Assembly (NCBI GenBank): GCA_009763385.1
Contig: CM019822.1
Span: 8,030,127-8,094,126, forward strand
Source: Coix lacryma-jobi var. lacryma-jobi
Taxonomy: Eukaryota > Streptophyta > Magnoliopsida > Poales > Poaceae
Length of the DNA stretch: 64,000 bases
Direction: 5' to 3'
How positions within the stretch are numbered: the first letter of the stretch is position 1; the number at the start of each line of letters is the position of its first letter. A program made the position numbers and the translations under genes. Below are positions 33,985-44,587 of this stretch, one piece after another. Below the pieces are notes generated by a model. That model did no database searches, was not told the origin of the DNA, and saw only the letters and a list, made by a program, of their open reading frames with translations.

Positions 33985-36900
33985 TGTCACACCTCAAAAT
34001 TTTTGATTTTAGAGTGTAAGTAGAAAACACTAAATAAAATAATTAATTTTAATATTTGTATAAAATTGATCAAGTTTAAAGGAGCTAGCGCCACTTTAGT
34101 TGTAGTAAAACGAGAATTTTAAAAAATTTCTAAACTAATTTGACAGGTTATGCTTGATGTAATGGTTGGTTGTTGTTTGACCTTGTGTTGTGAGTCGGTG
34201 GAGTTTTAAAACACGTTTGCTAGGTCATCAATCTATATCCGGTTCATTTCTGTCCTTTTTCCAAAATTAAATTTATCGTTCTCATCTCTATCCTTTTGTT
34301 GGACTTTTTTTGAATTTTTTTTTCTTATGTCCCAAATCACTTCTTTAAGTTCATCATCCATCGTAATATTGCTATAAACTTCTTTAGAATTTTTCTGGCT
34401 TTTTTCGGAAGAGTTTCTAATATTTCAGCGAGTATAATCTAATTTTTAGATGCTTCAAAATATCTTTTCATGAGCTCTAAATACTTTATTTGGGTTCATT
34501 ATATTTCAAAGTGTCTCTGAGAATTTTCCTAGAATTTTCGGAGCCATCGGAGTATTTTTCATGGCTTAAATAACAATTCTAGACTTTTCTAGAATTATTT
34601 TAATCCCGAAATTAATAAAATATTCTGTTTTTCAAACTTATCTAAACCCTACCTATATATACCTGTCGGCGTTCGTCTCGTCGTGACAATTCCAAAAGTA
34701 CGGCCCATTTCGCGAGCCGCCACTCCTATTGTTTCAGATCTGAAGCCGAAGTTTCGATGTCCTTTGCTTCGATGAACTTCCGTCGAACGTTCGGCGGACG
34801 TTTCCGCCCATCTCCAGCATTCCCGGCGAATTCCGAGACTACTAGGAGGTAGCCCTCTTCGTTCTCTACGTCGTGGTGTCTTCCTTTTCACGAACCCATC
34901 ACCATTTAATTACTCCCTAACATTTCTTCTGTTTTCCGGCGAGGTCTCCATCGATGTCGTCCTTTCTTCCTGTTCTCCGGCCACATCGTCCCTGTGCGTG
35001 CCTATCCTCGGGCCGCAGGCGGACCCCGTGCCGCCGCCCGAACCATACGCCCTGCTGCCTTCGCGTGCTGCTCGCCAACAGCAGACGCCGGCGCCCTGGG
35101 GCTGCTCGGCCTTCCGGCAGGGAGGCCGCAGGCTCCTGTCCGGCACCTTAGCTGTGGGTGCAGGCCAGCTGCGACGTAACGCGCTGGCAGTGGCAGCAGC
35201 TGGCCGGCCCCTCCTCGCTTGGTCGTCGGTGCAGCAGCAGACCATGCCCATGTTCCTCCTGTGCGAGAGAGCACACAGAGAAGAAGGCCAGGTAGAAGAT
35301 GATCTTATTTTCAGTTTTGCCACTCAGCGTTAACCTCCACCGTTTAATTATCTAATCTCCGTTTTAGCCCGTTTTAGTTGCGTTAGATTCGTGTCGCCGC
35401 GACCTACGCAGTAGCGTTAACGTTTTTCATGTCACATGTTTTTCCATATAAAGTTAAATATTAAATTGATCAATAAACCTGCAACCGAATTATAATTAAA
35501 ATCAACGTAGGTTTTATACTTCGATATTTTATATACAAATGTTATCTTGATTAATCATTGATATAAATATGTTTTTAATTTATAATTTGCTTAGGGTAAA
35601 CACTGCCACATAAATTATGTTTGGATGCTCTCACATATTTATTTTCTTTTGCTAAGATAAAGTTTAACTTGATTAAATTATATGATAATATTTATGAATA
35701 AAATATGATTAGTCTAACCCAGCTTTATAATTAAAATATGTTTTGTCTAATCTGAATTAATATCTTGTCATGATATTATTTAATTAAAATAAAACAAGTC
35801 GGTAGTTCTTTCTTTTATAATATAAAATTCTCGGTAGACGTGTCTTTCAGCAGTAGCTCTTGCGATCCCGTGACCGTAGTATGAGCTCTTTTTTAGTACG
35901 TTGTTTTGTCTCGGATTGTGTTGTTCTTAGTCGTCTATGTTGTTTGTTTGTATGTTGCCTATGTTTGGTGCCTGCTACGAGTAGACATCGACCAGTTGTG
36001 CGCGCTGAAGATCAGAAGGTGATGACCCAAAGCTGTAGATGTGAGAATTGATCAAGAGTATCAGACAAATATAACATGGGACCATCCTTGTTGCCTACTC
36101 ATTTATAATTCATTATTCATGTGCATGTGTCCAATTATACCAACCACAGGTTTACCCTAGTTGTTTCAACTCCGTACCTTGCCACCATAGGATATATGCA
36201 TATGGATAGATCTGCTAGTGCTTAACTCTAATCTATATGAACAAACAAGATGACTAATAATATGCGTAACACATACTGATAACTTGTTTCCATGGTAATG
36301 TGAACATCTGATCCCCCTAAATGATCTTCTGCGGGCAAAATTTGGGACATACAGTACAACCATGAGGGCTACATGGCTCTGGTTTTAGTTGGTTCGAGGA
36401 CGTCTTCTCGCTTGATGGTGGTTACCCGGAAGGGCACAAAAGGGGCTCGACGACTCGGGTATAGGACAGCCTCTGGTCTCATGAGTATAGCCGGGAAGAA
36501 ATGTGTCATCGGAAAGGGGTTCCTATATCTGTTTGGCGATTGGAAACCTAGTGGCCACTATCTTGTTAGGGGAACTTCGAAAGACTTCAGTGTACTCTGC
36601 CGCACTTCCTTGGTAAAAGGTGATATAGGCTTTGCAACCCCTGGCATATGGGGATCACGGCTCACGGGTAAAGTTGTACAAACTCTGCAGAGTATTAAAA
36701 CTGATATATCAGTCATGCTCACGGTCACGAGCGGCTCGAAAAACTTGCAGACTAATAACTTTAACAATATACACCTTATGTTCATATTACTGTCAACTTG
36801 TTAATCTTTGATGTGGTTGCTCATAATATTATTCATGTGGTTTGAATGGGATGTAAGCACAACTTGATGACTATCTAATGCTAAAATATTGACTCAACTA

Positions 36901-37297
36901 AAAGTGCTAACCGCAGTAAACCAGTGTCAGACCTTTTGAGCTTCATAACCCCATGTTGTATTTGCTGAGTACAACATGTGCTCACCCTTACTATTTCCCC
37001 CCACACCCCAGTTTTCATCAGAGTCGCGCAGCGGAAGCGTGGTGAACACATAGAGAAGTTCCAAAAGACTGATGGAAGTGATGGCGTATGTACCCCCAAT
37101 CAACTGTCCCTGTGAAGAATGGAGTACATAGAAGATTAGTTTTCGTTCCGCTTAACTTTGATGTAAGTGTTAGTTATAACTGTGTTTCGTTATATAGAAC
37201 ATTGTTTTTGATATCTTTTCCTTCTGTGGTTGTATGTGTGGACTTCCTGGGCACACATATGAGGTATCTGGGTTTTTTTTTAAAACCGGGTGCTACA
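33985..37297 (+). mobile_element. 3.3 kb solo-LTR-like insertion
   Basis: The ends are TGTCACACCTCAAAATTT and GGGTGCTACA, with target duplication GTTTG at 33980-33984 and 37298-37302. The ending (AAAACCGGGTGCTACA) is typical of long-LTR grass gypsy families. There is no PBS, polypurine tract, pol frame or second LTR. The 143-residue frame at 36,373-36,804 has no recognisable domain. Unit 2 of the duplication lacks this insertion. Confidence 0.8.
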
Positions 37298-37793
37298 GTT
37301 TGTGAAAGTGTCTTAACATGATGTCCTAGGATATAGAAACCATCTCTAGTTTTTTTTTATTGAGGGTCCTGAGATTAAAAAAAAAGATGGACCATGGATG
37401 CATCTATTGTTACCTTCTACTCGTGTCTATGCGCACGTGCATGCGTGTGCGCGTAAGAGAGAGAGAGGTGAGAGGAAGAAAAAAAAGGACGGCCTATGTA
37501 TGAGCATGAAAAAAGACAAAATATCCATAGTCCATTTTTTTTACCTTCGGCATTTTGCCATCCTTTGAAGACCATCCAAAACTCAAGACGTGCTTTTTAG
37601 AATCTCTAGCTAAGACAGTGGTTTAGATTGATGGGGTCAACCATACCCGTTTTAGCAATCAAACAGTGTTGATCAATGATCATCTAATATCAGGCTCTCA
37701 TCGTGAGCTCCTTTATCGGTTCCAATTGTCACAAGGGGTTAATCCTGCTCCTAAAAAACCTCGTTCAGTTTTCTCCAAACCAAACAATACTTA

Positions 37794-39772
37794 GAGCAAC
37801 TCCAACGGTTTGGCAAATAGGCTTTACATTCTTATTTTTGCAAAAAAGTCTAAAATTTTTCCAACAGTTTGACAAATAGACTTTGCATTTTTGTTAACTT
37901 GGCAAATTCGGTGGTCGGACTGGCATATATGCGAGCGCAGCTCGCGCTTGGCATCGGAAATGTCGCATGCGGGAACGAAGAAAAAAATCACGGCGAGAAA
38001 ATGTCGCGGGAAGGAACGTGCGCCGGAAAAAAATCGCAGGGAAAAAATCGCGGCAAGCAAATGCTGCAAAGGAAAGGTGCGCCGGAAAAAAAATCGGGGG
38101 AAAAAATCGCGGGAAAAAAAAGTTTGGGTCCACTTTTGGGTTTTGGCAAGTAAATTTTGTCAAACCGTTGGAGATAACTTTTTTTCTACTCCCCATATTG
38201 ATTTGAGAGTTGGCAAACTTCATGTTTTGCCAAACAAAAATTGCAAAACCGTTGGAGTTGCTTCATCTCCAATTGTTTGGAAAAATTGACATGGGAAAAA
38301 TTGTCATTTAGCAACTTGCTAAAAATTTTGGCAAGTGAAATTTTCATGTATCTCTAATAGTTTGGTAAATTGGGCATAGTAAACATAGAAAAGTATAGTT
38401 GTCCAGGAAGCCCGTGGGTCGGTGTTTTGGCCCGGGCCGGACCAGCCCGGGGGTGCGGGCCGTGCCTGGGCCGCTACCCTGGCCCGTGGCATGGCCCGGG
38501 CACGACCCGATCTAGTATGAGGCCCGGTGGTGGTCCGGTTAAACTAATATTTATTTGGTAAAAATGACGATACTTATGAGTTGAGAATTATATATGTTGT
38601 GTTTAGTATTATACTATTGAATTGATTAACACTTAGTTAAAAATAATGAATTATTTCAACACTTTGTGAAAATGATATAGATTTTTGAGGATTTTTTAAC
38701 TGACGGGCCATGGGTTGGCACGACCCGAAAAACGGCCCGTGGGCCGTGCCTTGGGCCGCTACCCTGGCCCGTGGCCTGTAGCGGCACAGCCCGTTTGGCC
38801 CGATGGCCCGTGGTGGCCCGACCCTCACCGGGCCGACACGACCCGTTGGACAACTATATAGAAAAGTAGGTGCGGGAGAAGTGGCGGCAACGGCAAAAGG
38901 GAAAGAAACGCCGGATAGCAAGTGAAGCTGACTCGGTAAATATACCAAGTTGGTTGCCTTGGATTCCAACTTAGAAAAATTTAGCAAGTCATATACCAAT
39001 CTGTTGGAGAACGTTTTTTCTTCTTTTCCCAATAAAACAAGGATAACAAGTCTCTCCAACAACTCCCTATTCTCACTTCCTATTTCTTATAAATTTGGTA
39101 AAAGCACAAATATTCTTCTCCAACAACTTCCTAAATGAACTTGCTATCTTTTCCAACTTCCTATTCCTCCATGCCGCACGCGTAAATTTCCGCGCGCGGA
39201 GGTGAGGTTGTTATCCCGTGATTTCACTGTGGCGGGCTCCCGCACGCCGTTCCCCACCTCTCCTAGCGCAAAATCTTTTCCCCTCCTCTCCCGCGGCAAC
39301 GCAGATCGGCCTAGGTGGGCCTAGTTTTTTTATTTTAGCAAGTTGGAATAGCAAATTGTTGGAGAGAGGTCTTTTTTTTACTTGTCAAATGAATTAGCAA
39401 GTTGCTAAAACGCATGATATACCAAGTCATTTTTTCTAACTTGTTGGAGATGCTCTTTGCATCTCCAATAGTTTGGAAAAATGACTTGTTATCCTTGTTT
39501 TATTGAGAAATGAAGAAAAAACGTTCTCCAACTGATTGGTATATGACAATTTTTCCAAGTTGGAATCGGAGGCCATCTACTTGCTATATTTACCAAGTCA
39601 GCTTCACTTGCTATCCGACGTTTCTATGTTATTTTTACCAAGTTGGAATATTTTTCTATATTATTTTTACCAAACTATTGGAGATACATGAAAAATTTAC
39701 TTGCTAAAAGTTTTAGCAAGTTGCTAAATGACAACTTTTCCCAAGTCAATTTTTCCAAACAATTGGAGATGC
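37794..39772. mobile_element. composite inverted-repeat element with TTA target duplication
   Basis: TTA is present at 37791-37793 and 39773-39775. The left end is GAGCAACTCCAACGGTTTGG and the right end CCAAACAATTGGAGATGC. Two parts can be told apart. Part X (37794 to about 38263) has its own inverted ends (CCGTTGGAGTTGC at 38249). Part Y (about 38264-39772) is a fold-back with long arms: 38,264-38,375 pairs with 39,650-39,770, and 38,880-39,050 with 39,480-39,630. The TTA duplication suggests PIF/Harbinger-type mobilisation. Lysine-rich frames at 37,890-38,290 are not credited as coding. It is absent from unit 2, where the target reads ATACTCAGAATAG. Confidence 0.75.
38395..38857. mobile_element. 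463 bp Mutator-like MITE nested in the inverted-repeat element
   Basis: The terminal repeats are ATAGTTGTCCA and TGGACAACTAT. The 10 bp target duplication ATAGAAAAGT is at 38385-38394 and 38858-38867. Subterminal regions repeat GGCCCGTGG / CACGACCCG text. The duplication length favours Mutator over hAT (8 bp). Confidence 0.75.
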
Positions 39773-40767
39773 TTAGAATAGATTATTTCCATTAGAGGTA
39801 AAAACAGACAGAAACAGGTAGGAAAACCCCTTTCCGGTTCTATTTCTTATTTGTTTGGTTAAAAACAGGGTGAGGATTAGAAAAGATGATATGAAAAATG
39901 GAATTTGGATATGTTGGCGGACATACGGAAAGAGGCAATCACTAAAAGAAACCCGAAAAACTAAGTTAAAATTGTGCATGTATAAAGTCACAACAATATA
40001 AATGTATGAACATATTCACTTGCATAGCATATGTGTTAACTTGTTAGCATGCATGATAATTATTAGGTATACTAACCTAACATAAGGATAAAGAATTGTT
40101 AGCCATATCATGAATAGATTGAAATCAGGATGAAAAGGGTAAGTACAGGTTCATCTCAAATGAAAACGAGATCAAAACGGTGGGAAACACCCTCACTCTG
40201 TTTCTGGAAACACGAAATTGAAAACCCGCAAATACAAAAAGGCGTGATAAAAGTAGAAAATGGGTCAGGACTGAATGTTTTTTTTTACCTTTTCATCCCT
40301 AATTTTCCAAACAAGGGTAGTCTATGAAAAAAATTAAATGGACTTAGATGACGTGGCCCCATAGGATTGGCTAGTTTGATGGATGGGTGAGTGTTGAGTA
40401 CTTTCTTTTGGACTGCAAGTCCGCAATTTCGCTGTCTGAGCAAAAACTTATATTGTAGTGTCCTTCGTTTCCAATAAAAAAGGGACAACATTCGAGATAA
40501 AAAAAAAGATCCAATATGAATGCATTTATTATTTTTTCTGAAAAATATAAATAGATCTATCTATGATAAAAAAAAATGGTTCCTGGTCCTAGCTACTGCA
40601 ACTTCTTTTTTTTTTGTGTGTCTGTGTTCAAGAGCTACTAAAACATATTGGTTCAATTTTTAGCAGGATTCGAATACATCCATACGCAAGTCAGTCAAAA
40701 CTAGATACTAATGATTGCTGCCACTTACTGTATAGTTATCCAAAGCAACACCAGTACAGTTTCTTCT

Positions 40768-40773
40768 ATAAAA
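40768..40773 (+). promoter_or_regulatory. TATA box of defensin-like gene E
   Basis: TATAAA in CTTCTATAAAACCCAT, 133 bp before the ATG at 40901. The surrounding 300 bp are nearly the same as before F. Confidence 0.72.
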
Positions 40774-40900
40774 CCCATGGCTTTGCAATACCTCACCATC
40801 ATAAGCTAGACAACAATATACCGTCCATTCACTGTCCACAGCACACTAGTAATATCAAGCATTCTTCTGAACTCTCGAGACGTTCCTGTAAGAAACCAGG

Positions 40901-41308
40901 ATGAGGACTAGCCACCTGTTGCTAGTTGCCATTGCCCTCCTGGTAGTGTCTTCATCAGGTACTTTCAAGTTTCGATGATCGTTCAGACCGACGTACTGTC
41001 TATACATTTCAAACTAATAATCTGTACTTTTGCAACGTTTAATAGTCCCCTTGCAAATTAATTCCACAGATTTGGCGACAAAGGCGTCGGCCGGAACCGG
41101 ATGCCCGCATCCCCGTTCGATAATCATGTACCCAGACTTGAAGTGTGATGCAGAGACTTGTAAGTCGAGCTGCTCTAGATTGAACAACGGCAACGGCACT
41201 TGCATGAGACCCATGGGATGTGACTGCGAGTATTGCGTGCCAACGACCGTCCCGAAACGCCCGCCTTTCTCTATGCGAAAGTCGAAACTGCACCTTGTTG
41301 TTGTGTAA
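40901..41308 (+). CDS. defensin-like secreted cysteine-rich peptide E, chimeric between F and D
   Basis: The exons are 40901-40958 and 41070-41308, phase 1, giving 98 residues. The signal peptide is MRTSHLLLVAIALLVVSSS. The mature peptide keeps all eight cysteines in the D pattern (C-x13-C-x4-C-x3-C-x9-C-x5-C-x-C-x2-C) and ends KSKLHLVVV. Promoter, 5' UTR, exon 1 and the first part of the intron match F (GTACTTTCAAGTTTCGATGA; GACGTACTGTCT). From about 41,054 (AAATTAATTCCACAG) the sequence matches D's intron end, exon 2 and flank. The switch falls between AGTCCCCTT (F-like, 41044-41052) and AAATTAATTCC (D-like, 41055-41065). E therefore probably arose by unequal crossing over between the introns of D and F. 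The reading frame is intact. Confidence 0.9.
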
Positions 41309-44007
41309 TCTAAATCAAATGTAGCGGAAGCTAAGCTGTTGGGCCCGTTCGATTGGTTGTGGCGTTCGCGAGTTTTCCTACCAAAGCAATGAGCAATGAC
41401 AGAGATGTAATAATCGTATAGAGCAGAGAAACTGTTGAAATTTTGCGTCTGAATCTTTTCTGAGGGAGGGTCAGAAATATATATATATAGTTGTGCAATG
41501 GAAAATTGTTTCAGCGTTTAAGGCCCATAAGGCTACAACGCCATTCGGTCGCGCAGACAAAAGTCCATACGTTGTAGATTGTGCATCGTAACATGGGCTT
41601 CTAATGGGCCTTGGCATAGTCTCTCGATCTGTAGGAGCACGTGTGTGATTATTTTGCGAGTGTCAATTCAAGGTCCACGCTGAAAGCAATTCCTCTGCAT
41701 GATGGGATTAAGGGCAGTCCCAATAAAAAAACTAATCTAGTTATACAGTTTGCTGATGTGGCAGGAGTTTTATTGGAGAGAGAGAAAAATTTATAGAAAC
41801 CGTTTTTTATTTAAGAAACTGAGTCAGGGTCTTCGCATACTTTGAGATACAACTCCTCATAGGGTCTGTTTGGTTACCCGCACATCCGAGTCTGTATCGC
41901 ACCGGCCAAGTCAGGGCCTCCCTAGCCAGGCTGCTGCCATGCAATGGTACATCTTGTAATGAGAACGTACCACAGGTATACTGCTATAGTACTACTAATA
42001 TTTCATATGGTTTCCTCAAACGGGTTTCTATTATGTAATTTTATAGAACAACCGAACAAGTATGAAGTTTTAGTACAAAATCAAGCAATCATATGATCAT
42101 GATTATGATTCAATAGAACATGAACAACCAAGAAAGTATGTAATTTCAGTATAAATTTGAGCAATAATTAACCATATTTATAACTCAATTTCCAATCTAA
42201 TTAAACCAAAACTTGATAGGTTGAAAAAAAAAGGAAGAAGGGAGCTGTTGGTCTGCTCCTTGTGTGGTTATCACATGACGGGCTCAACTCGTAGCAGCCG
42301 CAACCGTGGACTATAGCACCACCGCACATGCCTGCAGAGTGCCGACTATTGCCTGCCGGTAGAGGAAGGAGTCGTGCCGCCGCGGAGCGCGGAGCGGAGG
42401 GTCAGGGGGACGAGCAAGTGAGGCTCGATGCAGTAGCCGATGAGCGACTGGTGTCTGGGCGCGGACATGGGGTGCAGCGTGGGCAGACTTGTCGATCTGC
42501 TTTGTTGCACTATGTGTCTTGCCTGGGCTGCTTGATGGGTCAAAAACTGAAGTACTCCCTTGTTATATGGGTCACGACTAGGATTGTGGCCTGGGCTGCC
42601 CTAGTGTTGGGTTCGTCTCTAGGAGTAGAGAATATAGAAAAAGAGGTGTGAATAATTAAGAAATACCCAAGATAAAAAAATATACTATAAAAGTTTCTTG
42701 ACACAGTGTCATAGGATATAGAAACTAACTCTAGTTTCTTGCATTGTGAATGTCCTAAGATCGCAAGAAAAAATAGACCATGAATGCACCTATTGTTACC
42801 TTCTATTTGTGTGTGTGTGCGCGCGCACACATGCGTGTGCGTTTGTAAGAGAGAGAGAGAGGTGATAGGAAGAAAAAGATAAGGATGACCATGTATGAGC
42901 AAGAAAAAAGAGATAATATCCATAGTCCACCATTTTTTTAACCTTTAGCATTTTGCCATCATTTAATGACCGTCTAAAACTCAAGACGTGCTTTTTAGAA
43001 TCTCTAACTAAGACAGTGATTTAGATTGATGGGGTCAAGCATACCGCTTTCGCAGTCAAAGAGTGTTGATCAAATCATCTAATATTAGGCTATCATCGTG
43101 AGCTGCTTTATCGGTTAACCTATTTTTCACAAGGAGTTAATCTTGCTCCTAAAAAACCTCGTTCAGTTTTCTCCAAACCAAACAATACTCAGAATAGATT
43201 ATGTCAATTAGGGGTAAAAACAGACGAAAACAGGTAGGAAAACCCCTTTCCCGTTCTATTTCTATTTCTTATTTGTTTGGTTAAAAACGGGGTGGGGATT
43301 AGAAAAGATGAGATCGAAAACAGAATTTGGATATGCTAGCGGACATATGGAAAGAGGCAATCACTAAAAGAAAGCCGAAAAAATAAGTTAGGATTATGCA
43401 TCTCAAATGAAAACAAGATCAAAACAGCAAAAAAAAAAACACCCTCCCTGTTTCAGAAAACACGAAATCAGAATCCCGTAAATACAGAAAGACGTGATAA
43501 AAGGAGAAAATGGATCAGTACTGAATGGGGTTTTTTTCAGTCCCTTTCATCCCTAAGTTTCCAAACAAGGGGATAGTGTAAAGAAAATAAATTATCTTAG
43601 TTGACTTGGCCCCATAGGATTGGCTAGTGTGATGGATGAGTGGGGTTGAGTACTTTCTTTTGGACTAAAATTTCGCTTTTTGAACATAAACTTGTACTGT
43701 AGTATCCTTCCTTCCCAATAAAAAATAAGGACAACTATTTCGAGATAAAAAAAAGATCTAAAATGAATGCGGTTTTTTGTATGATAAATATAAATAGACT
43801 TTGCTATGATAAAAAATGTCTACTATTCCTAGCTACTACAACTTTTGTTTCTTTCTTTTTTTTTGTGCTCAAGAGCTACTAAAACATATTGGTTAAATTT
43901 TTAGCAGGTTTCTAATGCATCGATACGCATGTCAGTCAAAACTAGCTACTAATGATTGCTGCCATTTACTGTATAGTTATCCAAAGCAACACCAGTATAG
44001 CTTCTTC
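41309..44007. other. intergenic DNA between E and F
   Basis: No gene was seen. 42,328-42,543 is GC-rich with short overlapping frames and no recognisable domain. GT/CG dinucleotide text lies at 42,811-42,840. The rest belongs to the duplicated unit. Confidence 0.5.
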
Positions 44008-44013
44008 TATAAA
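44008..44013 (+). promoter_or_regulatory. TATA box of defensin-like gene F
   Basis: TATAAA in CTTCTATAAAAACCCAT, 136 bp before the ATG at 44144, parallel to gene E. Confidence 0.72.
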
Positions 44014-44143
44014 AACCCATTATGGGTTTGCAATAGCTCACCATCATAAGCTAGACAGCAATATACCGCCCATTTACTGTCCACAGCACACTAGGAATAT
44101 CAAGCATTCCTCTGAACTCTCGACGTTCCTGTAAGAAACCAGG

Positions 44144-44587
44144 ATGAGGACTAGCTACCTGTTGCTAGCTGCCATTGTCCTCCTGGTAGTGGTAGTATCT
44201 TCAGGTACTTTCAAGTTTCGATGATCTTTCAGTCCGACGTACTGTCTGCACATTTCAAACAAATAATATGTACTTTTGCAACTTTTATCAAGAGCTTCTA
44301 ACAGTCCCCTTACTATGTCATTAAATTTCTGCTTGAGATCTACCACAGAAATGACGGCCAGGGTTTCAGCACGGTGCCCGGATCCGGAGTCGGTGACCCT
44401 GTATCCAGGCAAGCCGTGCGATCGCCAGCAATGCAAGACGGGGTGCGCCAACAAGTACCACGGCGGCGTCGGCGTCTGCCTGAATCCCAAAGGATGTCAC
44501 TGCGAGTTCTGCCTGGATCGTCCCTCCACCCTCGCGGCCTCATCACCTTCCCCTGCGCACGTAAAGCAGATGGAGCCGCCAAGCTAG
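44144..44587 (+). CDS. defensin-like secreted cysteine-rich peptide F
   Basis: The exons are 44144-44204 and 44349-44587, phase 1, giving 99 residues. The signal peptide is MRTSYLLLAAIVLLVVVVSS. The mature part has C-x13-C-x4-C-x3-C-x10-C-x5-C-x-C-x2-C with CKTGC, GVC and CHC, the same cysteine class as D and E but with strongly diverged loops (YHGGVG in place of NNGNG). The tail is Ser/Pro-rich (ASSPSPAHVKQMEPPS). The promoter and signal exon are the donor-type for E. The 144 bp intron contains an extra stretch (TATCAAGAGCTTCTAA) missing from E. Expression is likely similar to E because the upstream DNA is shared; function is inferred from the family only. Confidence 0.88.

Larger units (their letters stand above)
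32080..41053 (+). repeat. tandem duplication unit 1 (D exon 2 through E exon 1)
   Basis: It runs from the 3' part of D's intron to the middle of E's intron. It aligns with unit 2 (41,054-44,311) except for three insertions: 32387-32784, 33985-37297 and 37794-39772. Subtracting these and their target duplications leaves about 3.28 kb, against 3.26 kb in unit 2. The aligned stretches include 32785-33360, 33900-33984 plus 37298-37790, 39773-40560 and the E promoter. About 33,360-33,900 does not align by eye. Confidence 0.82.
41054..44311 (+). repeat. tandem duplication unit 2 (E exon 2 through F exon 1)
   Basis: Partner of 32,080-41,053. It carries no large insertions and so shows the ancestral target sites. 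It holds E exon 2, its flank (to about 41,860), an unaligned 41,870-42,600 stretch, then 42,610-43,850 matching 33,900-40,560 of unit 1, then the F promoter and exon 1. Confidence 0.82.

Noticed and set aside
36373..36804. 143-residue frame
   Set aside because: It lies inside the 33,985-37,297 solo LTR, with no recognisable domain.
37891..38289. Lysine-rich 132-residue frame
   Set aside because: It is within a TIR element and made of A-rich repeats; three frames are open over the same bases.
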